Shown piece after piece: positions 9,012 to 19,850 of a stretch of 64,000 bases of DNA. The stretch is taken from the NCBI GenBank assembly GCA_964423645.1, contig CAYRFE010000015.1, positions 20,728-84,727 on the forward strand, written 5' to 3'. Every line of letters begins with the position of its first letter. Within the stretch, counting starts at the first letter, position 1. The notes under the pieces were generated by a model that was not told where the DNA came from, did no database searches, and worked only from the letters and a program-made list of their open reading frames with translations. Both the position numbers and the translations under genes were made by a program. This DNA is from CAYRFE01 sp964423645 [NCBI: uncultured bacterium] (GTDB taxonomy: Bacteria > Macinerneyibacteriota > Macinerneyibacteria > Macinerneyibacteriales).

Positions 9012-9485
9012 ATGTCGTCTATTCAGTATGAAGAGATAATCGATACGGAAAAAAAGCATCTGATTTGTAATACGGTACTTCGCAGTCTTCCCGACTGGTT
9101 CGGCTTAGAAGATGCAATTGTCGACTATTGTCATGGCGTGAAAAACAAACCCTTTTTTTCCGTTTCGATAAAAAATGCCGACCCGATTGGTTTTGTCTCG
9201 CTCCACCACACATCTGCAGTGGCAAGTGAAATATACGTTATGGGTATTTTACGTCCCTTCCACGGGCAAGGAATTGGCAAAGCACTCGTAGAATGGGCAA
9301 AAAGCTATGCCATAAACGAGGATAAAAAACTGCTGTTGGTAAAAACACTCAGTGCTTCACATCCCGATAAAAATTACGCACAAACCCGTATCTTCTATGA
9401 AAGAGTCGGCTTTGTCCCCCTTGAAGAATTACCTGATCTTTGGGGAAGCGCGAACCCTTGCTTGAATATGGTAATGTTTTTATAG
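9012..9485 (+). CDS. GNAT-family N-acetyltransferase
   Basis: A 157-residue single-domain GNAT enzyme. The acetyl-CoA pyrophosphate loop is visible as FHGQGIGKALVEWA (about residues 88-101), followed by the beta5-helix part TRIFYERVGFVPLEELP that closes the fold. Acceptor unknown. It lies 12 bases after the PAP2 gene with AAAGGATTAGCT before the ATG, so both are probably cotranscribed. Confidence 0.85.
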   Translation: MSSIQYEEIIDTEKKHLICNTVLRSLPDWFGLEDAIVDYCHGVKNKPFFSVSIKNADPIGFVSLHHTSAVASEIYVMGILRPFHGQGIGKALVEWAKSYAINEDKKLLLVKTLSASHPDKNYAQTRIFYERVGFVPLEELPDLWGSANPCLNMVMFL

Positions 9486-9685
9486 ATTGTTTTTTCATAG
9501 CGCCATGGTTTCAATACATAACCAATTCCATTCGAGAAGTTGAACACATATCCGTACAAACAAATCGAACCCCGAGCCATTTGCAAAACTATACTATTTT
9601 GAATTTGTGCCCACCTCTAATCCATCCCGTGAAAATCGGTAAGAGAGCAGAAAGATCTTCTGCCCTCACAAAAATTCCTAATGTA
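9486..9685. other. Intergenic stretch with a decayed repeat copy
   Basis: No gene seen. From about 9578 to 9672 it resembles a degenerate copy of the terminal part of the inverted-repeat element (TTGCAAAACTATACTATTTT then GAATTTGTGCCCACC), lying next to the better-preserved copy at 9686. Confidence 0.5.
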
Positions 9686-9849
9686 GAGAGCTTTGCATAA
9701 TTACCATTTTTATGAGTTGTGCCCACCCCAAACCCCTCCCGCGAAAAATCGGGAGGGGCTTAACTTTGTTATATAGTGGGGACTTCGTCCCCACACCCCT
9801 ATTTAGGAAAAATAGAAAAATGAAAAATTTCGAATTTCGCAAAGGTCTC
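9686..9849 (+). mobile_element. MITE-like element with terminal inverted repeats and 6-bp target duplication
   Basis: The 164-bp element begins GAGAGCTTTGC and ends GCAAAGGTCTC, an inverted pair with one mismatch. It is flanked on both sides by AATGTA (9680-9685 and 9850-9855), a direct sign of transposition. Inside are a CCCTCCCG/CGGGAGGGG hairpin and GTGGGGACTTCGTCCCCAC. It has no coding capacity, so it must have been moved by a transposase elsewhere. Confidence 0.8.
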
Positions 9850-9855
9850 AATGTA

Positions 9856-9962
9856 GTAGCATATCGTATGCGCTCGAATTCGTCCCCACACCCCTTATAA
9901 TAATAAAATTATAATAGTAACGCCGAAGCAAGCTTCGGGGAATTTGACCCATTGAGATTAAA
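9856..9962 (+). repeat. Right half of the hairpin-ended repeat
   Basis: Contains TCGTCCCCACACCCCTTATA, an AT-rich spacer, and the terminal hairpin CCGAAGCAAGCTTCGG followed by GACCCATTGAGATTAAA. These match the right halves of the copies at 54931, 55836 and 59307. The left half is absent here. Confidence 0.75.
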
Positions 9963-9964
9963 AA

Positions 9965-9984
9965 AGCGGAGATATATCTCCGCT
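9965..9984 (-). terminator. Rho-independent terminator of pyrG
   Basis: The perfect palindrome AGCGGAGATATATCTCCGCT lies 24 bases past the pyrG stop. On the minus strand it is followed by a run of six T. Confidence 0.85.
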
Positions 9985-10008
9985 CAAACAATAATCACCG
10001 AAAAACAC

Positions 10009-12343
<2,335 letters not shown>

Positions 12344-12347
<4 letters not shown>

Positions 12348-12823
12348 GGGGTCTCCTTTTTTTGAATTCGAGTAATGATACTTGTCGTTGATTTCCCTTC
12401 CACAAACGGTAAAGACCGAACAATACCACCGTGTGCTTTTACAATATCGGCTCCAACTATGGATTCTTCCGACCAATCACCACCCTTTACGAGTATATCG
12501 GGTACAATATCAACGATAAGATCGTACGGGGTATCTTCTTCAAATACAATCACATAATCAACGCTCTTTAATCCCAAAAGCATTTCAGCACGATCGTACT
12601 CTGTATTGACGGGACGAGCAGGACCTTTTAATCGTTTCACCGATGCATCACTATTGACACCGATGACCAGTATGTCTCCAAGTGCACGCGCATGTTCAAG
12701 ATATCGTTTATGCCCCACATGCAATATATCAAAACAACCGTTCGTGAAAACTATCCGTTTGCCCTCGTTTTTGAGTGCGCAAAAAAAAGTTTTAACGGAT
12801 TTTCTGGATAACAAACCGTTCAT
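12344..12823 (-). CDS. rfaE2: D-glycero-beta-D-manno-heptose 1-phosphate adenylyltransferase (HldE domain 2)
   Basis: A 159-residue nucleotidyltransferase that activates heptose 1-phosphate to ADP-heptose for the LPS core. It shows the HxGH-type site in [35 protein letters not shown], and KGGDW. In many bacteria this is the C-terminal half of bifunctional HldE; here it is a separate gene. It overlaps the upstream kinase gene by 32 bases and the downstream kdsB by 4, so all three are likely coupled. Confidence 0.94.
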
Positions 12824-13781
12824 GTTTTAACCTATTCTCTAATACGACAGGATCAATGGGTACCACACCCGATTGTTCAACGACAATTCCTGCAGCGACA
12901 TTACTGATAAACGCGGCATGCTCGTAATCATATCCCGATGCGAGTAACGTCGTGAGTGTCGCAATCACAGTATCGCCGGCACCGGTGACATCATATGCTT
13001 CGCGTGCGACAGTGGGGATATGATACACATCTTTATTCTTCTTAAATAACGTCATGCCGTCTTTTCCGCGAGTGATAAGAAGCGCTTCACATTCAAGATC
13101 ATGCATAATACCGTCGCCGACGATAAAGAGATCTTTTTCGTCTTTTATCTTCCGTCCGTACATCGCACCCGCTTCGTGGTGATTCGGCGTGAGCAGGGTA
13201 ACGCCTTTATACATTTTGTAGTGAGCTTCTTTGGGATCGACAGTAATGGGTATTTTGGTGTCTTTGAACATTGATAGTACTTTTTTGATCAATGACGGCG
13301 TAACAACACCTTTTCCGTAATCTTCAATAATAACCCCGTCAACAACATCTTTCACGGCACGCAGGTATTGAATAAGAGCATATTCTATATGTTCCGATGT
13401 TGGCTGGCATGATTCTTTGTCAATTCGTACGACATGTTGATTATGTGCGATAACTCGTGTTTTCACGGTGGTCGGACGATCATTGTCTTCCAACATACCA
13501 TTGATATCAATATGTAAATTATGTAACATGGAACGTAATGTGGTGCCGTAAGTATCATTACCGGTCACGGCACAAATACCGGATTTTGCACCAAGCTTTC
13601 GTATATTATGAGCGACATTCGATGCGCCGCCGGGGACAAACGTCTCTTTGACGACCGATACGACCGGCACCGGAGCTTCCGGAGAAATTCGCTCGACCGT
13701 TCCCCACACATGAGCATCAAGCATAACATCACCAATAACGACAATAAATTTTGTACCGATTTTTGCATGATCAAGTTTCAC
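12792..13781 (-). CDS. rfaE1: D-glycero-beta-D-manno-heptose-7-phosphate kinase (HldE domain 1)
   Basis: PfkB-family sugar kinase of 329 residues, acting before rfaE2 in ADP-heptose synthesis. Signatures are [20 protein letters not shown] at the N-terminus, [16 protein letters not shown], and the anion-hole motif [11 protein letters not shown]. The start is the GTG at 13781 preceded by AAAGGAG, 13 bases after the CYTH gene stop; an upstream open extension has no ribosome site. GmhB, the phosphatase between the two Hld steps, is encoded at 33601-34167. Confidence 0.95.
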   Translation of the reverse strand: MKLDHAKIGTKFIVVIGDVMLDAHVWGTVERISPEAPVPVVSVVKETFVPGGASNVAHNIRKLGAKSGICAVTGNDTYGTTLRSMLHNLHIDINGMLEDNDRPTTVKTRVIAHNQHVVRIDKESCQPTSEHIEYALIQYLRAVKDVVDGVIIEDYGKGVVTPSLIKKVLSMFKDTKIPITVDPKEAHYKMYKGVTLLTPNHHEAGAMYGRKIKDEKDLFIVGDGIMHDLECEALLITRGKDGMTLFKKNKDVYHIPTVAREAYDVTGAGDTVIATLTTLLASGYDYEHAAFISNVAAGIVVEQSGVVPIDPVVLENRLKHERFVIQKIR

Positions 13782-13794
13782 GCGCGATCTCCTT

Positions 13795-14466
13795 TCAGGA
13801 TTCATTCCATTCGGACAGTACCGCAGGATCCGGATTGCTTCTGGCAAGAAAACGAATTATCTTTGGTGTCGCATTCGGGCGCACGTCAATACCATTTTGC
13901 CGAAACAACGTTCCTATTACAGATTCTGCCAACATCAGATTGTCGGTCTCGGATTCTATCTCGAATTCTTCTTCGCCGTCATCATACACGACATGATCAC
14001 ATTCGAGCGGTACTGCGTAAGGAATAATCGTCGTTTTCGTACGAGTTACTTTCATACCGCCAAAACAACGCACACAATCCCATGTTTCAGGTGTGAGTTC
14101 AAGGTCTTTTTTCAATTGCTCGAGAAAATCAAACGGAATATCAAAGAATGATCGTTCGCCTCTTATAATTGATTCCGCTAATGCAGTATCAACCAAATCT
14201 TCATACTCTTCATTAATCAACGCGCCATGACGACGCTGTATGAACAGCTTGCCTTTGATACGACATTTATACGTGCAAAACCAGATCCCGTCTCGACTCC
14301 GCAGACGCAATGAGACTCCTGTTCTCAACAGATCAAAAGACGGGGTGTCAAAATAGTAATTATGCATCGCGTAGGTCACCGTACGAAATGACGAGATCAC
14401 AAAATAATGTAATAATGTCTCAAATTCACTTCTTGAAACCAAATACTTCAGTTCTTGTTCAATCAT
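13795..14466 (-). CDS. CYTH/VTC-like polyphosphate- or triphosphate-binding protein
   Basis: A 223-residue protein with the CYTH signature ExExK at its start (EQELKYLV). Charged tunnel strands follow: YYFDTPSFDLLRTGVSLRLR, CTYKCRIKG and FEIESET. CYTH proteins bind triphosphate-type ligands with metal and act as triphosphatases, adenylate cyclases or polyphosphate polymerase domains. The length and VTC-like DTPSFDLL pattern do not decide between these. It heads the heptose/Kdo/CTP run. The substrate is unknown. Confidence 0.75.
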   Translation of the reverse strand: MIEQELKYLVSRSEFETLLHYFVISSFRTVTYAMHNYYFDTPSFDLLRTGVSLRLRSRDGIWFCTYKCRIKGKLFIQRRHGALINEEYEDLVDTALAESIIRGERSFFDIPFDFLEQLKKDLELTPETWDCVRCFGGMKVTRTKTTIIPYAVPLECDHVVYDDGEEEFEIESETDNLMLAESVIGTLFRQNGIDVRPNATPKIIRFLARSNPDPAVLSEWNES

Positions 14467-14538
14467 GTTTTTTTATATGCCGGAAAGATACCGTTGCGCA
14501 GATATGCACATCGGACAGCCGACACAACCTCCGTTCCT

Positions 14539-14567
14539 ATTGTAACAATGATTCGTACTTTTTTCAA
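14539..14567 (-). promoter_or_regulatory. Promoter of the CYTH-hldE-kdsB-pyrG operon
   Basis: On the minus strand, TTGAAA (14567-14562) is followed after 17 bases by TACAAT (14544-14539). This is five of six matches in each box. It gives a leader of about 65 bases before the CYTH start. Confidence 0.65.
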
Positions 14568-14619
14568 ACAATTCTTTTTATTTTTTTCCATATTACGCAA
14601 ATCTGTCACCAAAATTCGT

Positions 14620-15957
14620 CTATTGATTTTTCGAACGATACATCGCGGCATCAGCACTTTTTAAAAGTGTTTCAACAGTCATTCCGTCTACGGGATAGAC
14701 CGCAATACCGATACTTACGCCGACATAAAGCATTTTGCCTTTACACACAAATGGTTCTTCGATAAGATCGTGAAGTTTCTGAGCAACCTCCACTTCAAAG
14801 CCCGTATCAACGACATCGGTAATGACAATCACAAATTCATCCCCACCTATACGAGCGATAGTATCTGTTTTTCGAAACGCCGCCGAAAGACGGTCCGCAA
14901 GCGCTTTCAACACCTCGTCACCCATGGCATGGCCAAAGGAATCGTTAATGTTCTTAAATTTGTTAAGATCAAAGCTGATCACAATAATATTCTTTTTATT
15001 CCGTTGTGCATAATGCAATGCCATCGTCAATCGATCATATAAAAAAGCACGGTTCGGTAATCCGGTCAAATAATCATGCGTAGCTCGCTCTCGTAATGAA
15101 AACTGCATTTTTGTCAACAGCCACATCACAATTCCTGCACATAATGCGAAAATGATGCCGAATATACGATACGTAAAAAAATATACGGGATATTGCTTCC
15201 AGCCATAGAGGGGGCTGACTGCCATTTCCCATTGACTTGTTGCACAAGAAATCCGCAAGATCAGCGAATCAGAAGAAAACAATGACGCATTTCCCCAAAA
15301 GACTTCTCCGGATCGAGTATCATCGGAGACACGACGAAATGCAAAGCGTAACTCTTTTTCGGCACTTATCCCCGATTCATCCAAAAGTGCGTCAAACATT
15401 ATCACGACGCTGACTTGTCCCCAATAATGACCGTTTGAAATGATGGGAATTCGACTAATGACCCCGGTTCCGCCTTGAACAAGCTCAACCGGACCGGCAA
15501 TTATAGTAACTCGGTCATGCATTGCTTTTAGAACCAAATCTTTTTGCGCAGGGATCAATGCAAGATCGACACCGATTGCTTTTTCATTTCCTTCTTCCGG
15601 ATACGCAAACACAATGACCGTATTTTTTAAGATACTGATATTGCGTATCGCCGGATCACGCTGAGGTAACATCAAATGTGCATATCGCTGAAATTCAGTT
15701 GAAGTTATTGCCGGATGCAGGGCGATATACCCCATAAATCCCTGCCCGATATAAAGTCGAGAATTGAGGGCGCTTTCCAAACGAGCTCGGTACGCTCCCG
15801 CTTTTTCCATGATAGTAATTTTAAGGTCTTTTTCGACACGATATTCCGCATTTCGAATTATCGTAAAACCAATGATCAAAAAAACAAGCGTCACAAAAAT
15901 ACCCGTACAGAAAGGAATATAAAATTGATATTGTCTTTTTGATATCACGCTATACAC
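14620..15957 (-). CDS. CHASE-domain diguanylate cyclase
   Basis: Membrane-bound enzyme making cyclic di-GMP from two GTP in response to an extracytoplasmic signal. Of 445 residues, 12-35 form a membrane helix and about 40-240 form a periplasmic CHASE-type sensor (LHPAITSTEFQRYAHLMLP, NISILKNTVIVFAYP). A second helix lies near 255-280. The GGDEF domain has DYLTGLPNRAFLYDRL, the active site RIGGDEF, and the inhibitory I-site RxxD (RKTD) five residues before GGDEF. The first codon is a GTG; a second GTG three codons later (15948) has the better-placed GAGGTG and may be the real start. Confidence 0.9.
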   Translation of the reverse strand: MYSVISKRQYQFYIPFCTGIFVTLVFLIIGFTIIRNAEYRVEKDLKITIMEKAGAYRARLESALNSRLYIGQGFMGYIALHPAITSTEFQRYAHLMLPQRDPAIRNISILKNTVIVFAYPEEGNEKAIGVDLALIPAQKDLVLKAMHDRVTIIAGPVELVQGGTGVISRIPIISNGHYWGQVSVVIMFDALLDESGISAEKELRFAFRRVSDDTRSGEVFWGNASLFSSDSLILRISCATSQWEMAVSPLYGWKQYPVYFFTYRIFGIIFALCAGIVMWLLTKMQFSLRERATHDYLTGLPNRAFLYDRLTMALHYAQRNKKNIIVISFDLNKFKNINDSFGHAMGDEVLKALADRLSAAFRKTDTIARIGGDEFVIVITDVVDTGFEVEVAQKLHDLIEEPFVCKGKMLYVGVSIGIAVYPVDGMTVETLLKSADAAMYRSKNQ

Positions 15958-15968
15958 ACCTCATACAC

Positions 15969-15996
15969 ATGATATCATAAATGTGTGCTTTTTCAA
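15969..15996 (-). promoter_or_regulatory. Promoter of the diguanylate cyclase gene
   Basis: On the minus strand, TTGAAA (15996-15991) is followed after 16 bases by TATCAT (15974-15969). This leaves a very short leader. Confidence 0.6.
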
Positions 15997-16069
15997 GAAA
16001 ATTGTCGTCATCTATCTGTCCACGCTGTCAAGACGATCACGACCCCATTCGGATATTGATCAAAGAAAA

Positions 16070-16088
16070 GCAGGGACACTGTCCCTGC
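16070..16088 (-). terminator. Terminator of trpB
   Basis: An 8-bp stem GCAGGGAC/GTCCCTGC with a three-base loop lies 11 bases after the trpB stop. On the minus strand it is followed by TTTTCTTT. Confidence 0.8.
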
Positions 16089-16099
16089 GAAATGATCAT

Positions 16100-17257
16100 T
16101 TAAAAGCGCCCCACATCCTTATCACCGCGACCGGATAAGTTTATAATTACCGTTTCTTTTTTACCGTGATGAATTTTCATTGCCAGCGCAACGGCATGTG
16201 CCGATTCTATCGCAGGGATTATACCCTCAAGACGTGATAATAGACCAAATGCTTCAACCGCTTCATCGTCCATTATCGGGTAATATCGTACACGCCCGCT
16301 ATCTTTCAAATGAGCATGCTCAGGACCGACTCCCGGATAATCGAGTCCTGCAGAGATTGAATACGCATCGATCGGTTCTCCGTCATCGCCTACCAGACAG
16401 TATGAAAACGTTCCTTGGAATATATGCGGTTTCCCCACAGTCAATGTCGCTGCCGTACGCAATGACGCAATATCGGTTCCTCCGCCTTCTGCGGCGTGAA
16501 TACTGACCGTCGTATCATCAAGAAACCCGCTAAATAGACCGATAGCATTTGAACCTCCACCAATGCATGCGACAACCGAATCAGGCAAACGATTCTCCGC
16601 TTCCAATATTTGTGCACGTGCCTCACGACCAATTACTGATTGAAAATAACGAACCATTGACGGATACGGATGTGGGCCAACCGCTGAGCCGAGTAAATAA
16701 AACGATTCAGGATGTTCGCAAAAATACAGCAATGCGGCATCGACCGCATCTTTTAAGGTCGCGGTGCCATTTTCCGTGAGATAGATCTTCGCTCCAAGTA
16801 ATTTTATGCGCTCAACATTCATCGATTGACGCCGTGCATCTTCTGCGCCCATAAATATTGTACACTTCATACCCATAAGCGCTGCGACGGTCGCAGTTGC
16901 GACACCATGTTGCCCGGCACCGGTTTCTGCAATGATCTCGCGAGCATTCATGCGTTTTGCAAGTAATATTTGACCAAGAGTATTATTGATCTTATGCGAT
17001 CCGGTATGATTAAGATCTTCGCGCTTCAGATAGATAGTGCTGCCGATATATGCAGATAGTCGGTCGGCGCGATATAACGGAGAAGGTCTTCCGGTGTAAT
17101 TTTTGTGATAATATTCAAGTTCTGCGGTGAACACAGGATCATCTTGTGCGATCTCAAAGGCATCCCCGAGTCGTTCCAAATTTTTTTCCAATACCGGTGG
17201 AACAAATGCACCGCCATAAAGCCCGAAATATCCTTTTTGAATCGTATGTGTAGTCAT
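16100..17257 (-). CDS. trpB: Tryptophan synthase beta subunit
   Basis: PLP enzyme joining indole and serine to tryptophan (385 residues, normal for TrpB1-type). The PLP lysine lies in REDLNHTGSHKINN, with the catalytic Glu in AETGAGQHGVA, the phosphate loop CIGGGSNAIGLF, and a C-terminal GRGDKD. No trpA or other trp gene is adjacent, so it may work with a distant TrpA or salvage indole. It is transcribed alone, between its own promoter at 17421-17448 and a terminator, behind a 157-base leader holding a candidate Trp-rich peptide. Ribosome site TAGGAGGAAGT. Confidence 0.95.
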   Translation of the reverse strand: MTTHTIQKGYFGLYGGAFVPPVLEKNLERLGDAFEIAQDDPVFTAELEYYHKNYTGRPSPLYRADRLSAYIGSTIYLKREDLNHTGSHKINNTLGQILLAKRMNAREIIAETGAGQHGVATATVAALMGMKCTIFMGAEDARRQSMNVERIKLLGAKIYLTENGTATLKDAVDAALLYFCEHPESFYLLGSAVGPHPYPSMVRYFQSVIGREARAQILEAENRLPDSVVACIGGGSNAIGLFSGFLDDTTVSIHAAEGGGTDIASLRTAATLTVGKPHIFQGTFSYCLVGDDGEPIDAYSISAGLDYPGVGPEHAHLKDSGRVRYYPIMDDEAVEAFGLLSRLEGIIPAIESAHAVALAMKIHHGKKETVIINLSGRGDKDVGRF

Positions 17258-17321
17258 ACTTCCTCCTATAAACCTATTTTTTTAATAAAACACCGATTAT
17301 AACAATGTGGAGAAATAAATA

Positions 17322-17414
17322 TTAGGGCTCGATGGCCCAAGAATACCAAGAAGAAACAGATACTGATACAATAAAACTACTCACGCTATACTGTAAAGTC
17401 ACACACCTTTTCAT
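17322..17414 (-). CDS. Candidate tryptophan-sensing leader peptide of trpB
   Basis: A 30-codon frame inside the trpB leader. The peptide begins MKRCVTLQYS and ends SSWYSWAIEP, with two TGG codons at 23 and 26 and a Pro codon just before TAA. GGGC/GCCC around the stop can form a small hairpin. There is no ribosome site, but the promoter -10 box ends 7 bases before the ATG, so the peptide would be translated from a leaderless transcript. Two close Trp codons upstream of trpB suggest attenuation, and a C-terminal Pro recalls TnaC-type arrest. No strong terminator hairpin was found, so the mechanism is open. Confidence 0.45.
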   Translation of the reverse strand: MKRCVTLQYSVSSFIVSVSVSSWYSWAIEP

Positions 17415-17420
17415 ACGACA

Positions 17421-17448
17421 AAGATAGCACTTTTTCATTTCGTGTCAA
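17421..17448 (-). promoter_or_regulatory. Promoter of trpB
   Basis: On the minus strand, a perfect TTGACA (17448-17443) is followed after 16 bases by TATCTT (17426-17421). The predicted start near 17414 coincides with the ATG of the leader peptide. Confidence 0.6.
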
Positions 17449-17518
17449 GAACAATATTCGCTGTATCGGGTTATGAATCGAAGAATGTCATGATTATTGT
17501 AAGAATTTTTGCTCAGGA

Positions 17519-17597
17519 CAAGCGCCCCTCCCTTTTTTGGGGAGGGGTTTGGGGTGGTCACAAATTCAAAAAATGGTAGTTTCGCAAAAGCTTTATA
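17519..17597 (-). repeat. Partial inverted-repeat element (reverse orientation)
   Basis: It carries the CCCCTCCC/GGGAGGGG hairpin, GGGTGGTCACAAATTCAAAA and the end TTTCGCAAAAGCTTT. These match, in reverse, the left part of the elements at 9686 and 46797. The other half is missing. Confidence 0.65.
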
Positions 17598-17600
17598 CTA

Positions 17601-18101
17601 TTATTCCGCAAGCAATTTCTTAATTTCTTGATCAAACACAGATTTTTCATGAAAGCCTACCCATTTTTTCACTATTTTACCCTTTTTATTGACCAAAAAT
17701 GTAGTGGGAATCCCCTGAATACCACCGAACGCAGTCGGAGTCACATTCGTTGTGTCATGCAAAATTGTGTAATTCATCTTGTTCGCAGGTACAAAGGTAT
17801 CAAGATCGGCTTTGTTTTGATCCACTGATATCCCGATAATCTCAAGCCCTTGGTCTTTATACGCAGCTTGTAATTCGATAAAACCGGGGATTTCTTCTCG
17901 ACACGGAGGACACCATGTCGCCCAAAAGTCAATAAGTAACACTTTTCCCGAAAATGATGACGACGCGACCAAAGTCCCGCTCAAATCCGGTAATTCAAAC
18001 GCAGGCATATCTTCACCGGATGCAGTAGTTGTTTTTTTTCCGCTACAGGACAACAAAATAATCATCATCGGCACTACGATACATACCAGCCACTTTTTCA
18101 T
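17601..18101 (-). CDS. TlpA/ResA-like thioredoxin lipoprotein
   Basis: A 166-residue extracytoplasmic thiol-disulfide oxidoreductase. The N-terminal signal ends in a lipobox (MIILLSC), so the protein is probably lipid-anchored in the envelope. The thioredoxin domain has FWATWCPPCREEIPG with the CxxC active site (CPPC), and the cis-Pro loop IQGIPTTFLV. The start at 18101 has GGAGG and overlaps the upstream stop as ATGA. Likely role is reduction of periplasmic disulfides, for example in cytochrome or envelope proteins; partners are not visible here. Last gene of the PBP1A-rpiB-glyA run. Confidence 0.88.
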   Translation of the reverse strand: MKKWLVCIVVPMMIILLSCSGKKTTTASGEDMPAFELPDLSGTLVASSSFSGKVLLIDFWATWCPPCREEIPGFIELQAAYKDQGLEIIGISVDQNKADLDTFVPANKMNYTILHDTTNVTPTAFGGIQGIPTTFLVNKKGKIVKKWVGFHEKSVFDQEIKKLLAE

Positions 18102-19390
18102 TGTATCTCCTCCTTCGTGCATTGCATCATATACACACCGTTATGTTGACACCACTCATGCTTATTTTCATTCCATGTTTCAGCTTCGCAGTATGCATAT
18201 AACAATATCCCACTCCCCGACAATACTTTATCATCCCCTATTGAAAGATGTTGGATAATCAGCACGTGATCAGGCAATTCCTCTCGCAAAGCCATTACCG
18301 TATCATAATCCTCGGGAGAAGTGACGGTTACATGTAACTTCATAAAGAGCTTTCTGCCCTTGACTTGTTCAATAAGATAAAAATATTCTGCATAACGAAC
18401 ATAGAGTGCGTTCAAGGCCTTCACGCATGTAACAATATCAGTATATTCATGCAACAATGATACGTGTAGATATGCATTAAATATCGACGGGTAGATCGGC
18501 AACAACGATTCATCAAATAATGCCGCAGGCTTTATTGCATACGTAATACCGTAAAAATCAGATTCCCATGGTACAAATCCCTTTTCGCCTGAAATTATCT
18601 TTTGAGGATTTGTTATATCCGTTTTCAAATAACATGACGCGCACAATGGCAATGCATCGGATGACTCATGCACAATAAGCTCAACACCGACAGTATTGGA
18701 ATGAAGAGTCTCGAGGTTGCAGTCAATTTGATCGACATGAAACGGTTCCATTTCATGGGGTTTGAAAAGTGATGCGGCAATTAATTTCTTTACTGACTCC
18801 GTCAACATGAAATGTTGATAAATATACCGGTTAAATACCGGTGAGAGCATGGTTCCGATTGATTGCGGAGGATATTTTGCATACAATAATAATACTTCCT
18901 GCAGCGGGAACGATAACGCATGCGGAGGCGTATAATCAACCGTATATTTTTTACATAAATCACGCAGTACCGACAACACTGTCGATCTGCTGATATCTGA
19001 AAGTCCGTGTTGTTCCGACAAATATACAAGAATCGTGCTGAATTCATCAAAAAATCGTCGCGCAATGGATGATGGCAATTCTATGTGCAATTCACGCAAA
19101 ATCGTCTGCCATACAGTATCATCAAATACAACCCCTTCGATTGTAACCATACCCTTTGAACCTGACCCATACAATTGCGTCACCAGTTGCTCGATGTCCG
19201 TCTCCTCTATAAGAGTATGTTCAGGTGAATTATGGAGATAGAACGATATAACGGAGATAATATGTTCCAATTCCTCCTGAGAAAAATCACGTCCCTGTGA
19301 CATTGATGTTATTTTACGCGAAAGGATCTTCGCACTCAGTTCTTTTATATCACCGGTTTTATCTTTATAGAACAAATTACCGATAAACAT
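18098..19390 (-). CDS. Protein of unknown function between nrdR and the thioredoxin lipoprotein
   Basis: A 430-residue protein I do not recognise. It has no signal peptide or clear membrane segment, so it is probably cytoplasmic. The N-terminal third is helical and acidic (SQEELEHIISVISFYLH), then GSGSKGMVTIEGVVF. The rest alternates strands and helices, with scattered Cys (CASCYLK) but no metal-site pattern. It starts one base after nrdR and its stop overlaps the next ATG, so it is cotranslated with both. A role tied to nucleotide or redox metabolism is only a guess from context. Confidence 0.6.
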   Translation of the reverse strand: MFIGNLFYKDKTGDIKELSAKILSRKITSMSQGRDFSQEELEHIISVISFYLHNSPEHTLIEETDIEQLVTQLYGSGSKGMVTIEGVVFDDTVWQTILRELHIELPSSIARRFFDEFSTILVYLSEQHGLSDISRSTVLSVLRDLCKKYTVDYTPPHALSFPLQEVLLLYAKYPPQSIGTMLSPVFNRYIYQHFMLTESVKKLIAASLFKPHEMEPFHVDQIDCNLETLHSNTVGVELIVHESSDALPLCASCYLKTDITNPQKIISGEKGFVPWESDFYGITYAIKPAALFDESLLPIYPSIFNAYLHVSLLHEYTDIVTCVKALNALYVRYAEYFYLIEQVKGRKLFMKLHVTVTSPEDYDTVMALREELPDHVLIIQHLSIGDDKVLSGSGILLYAYCEAETWNENKHEWCQHNGVYMMQCTKEEIQ

Positions 19391-19391
19391 A

Positions 19392-19850
19392 CTATTTCTT
19401 CTGCTCGATAAAATGTTTCAATTCGGTTAAAAAATCATTCGGATCTTTAAATTGACGATATACCGATGCAAATCGCACATAAGCGACCGCGTCAGCATTA
19501 CGTAATAAGTTAATGACCAACTCACCGATGTATGTAGAATCAATCTCTGCTTTTTCAGCTGCGAATAATTCTCGCTCGACACTGTCAATAAGAGCTTCAA
19601 TCGTCTCAAGCGCGACAGGGCGTTTTTCGAATGCCTTTTTTATACCGCGCTCAAGCTTGGAGCGATCATAATCTTCACGCCGTCCGTCTTTTTTTACGAT
19701 CACCGGCAGTGCCTCGACAATGGTCTCGTAAGTCGTAAATCGCTTACTGCATTGCAAGCATTCACGTCGTCTTCGAATCGCATTTTCGTTATTTGCGGCA
19801 CGTGAGTTGATCACTTTACTGTCGAAATACCCGCAATGTGGACACTTCAT
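19392..19850 (-). CDS. nrdR: Transcriptional repressor NrdR
   Basis: A 152-residue zinc-ribbon/ATP-cone repressor of ribonucleotide reductase genes that senses ATP and dATP. The zinc ribbon is [11 protein letters not shown] with [15 protein letters not shown]. The ATP-cone follows, with [20 protein letters not shown]. Placement directly after dCMP deaminase (ATGA overlap) and glyA gives a deoxynucleotide and one-carbon theme. No ribonucleotide reductase gene or NrdR-box pair was seen in the window. Confidence 0.97.
   Translation of the reverse strand: MKCPHCGYFDSKVINSRAANNENAIRRRRECLQCSKRFTTYETIVEALPVIVKKDGRREDYDRSKLERGIKKAFEKRPVALETIEALIDSVERELFAAEKAEIDSTYIGELVINLLRNADAVAYVRFASVYRQFKDPNDFLTELKHFIEQKK

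Noticed and set aside
14463-14525. 20-codon GTG frame ending in ATGA overlap with the CYTH gene
   Set aside because: GGAGG lies only 2 bases before the GTG and the predicted transcription start is at that site, so translation is doubtful.
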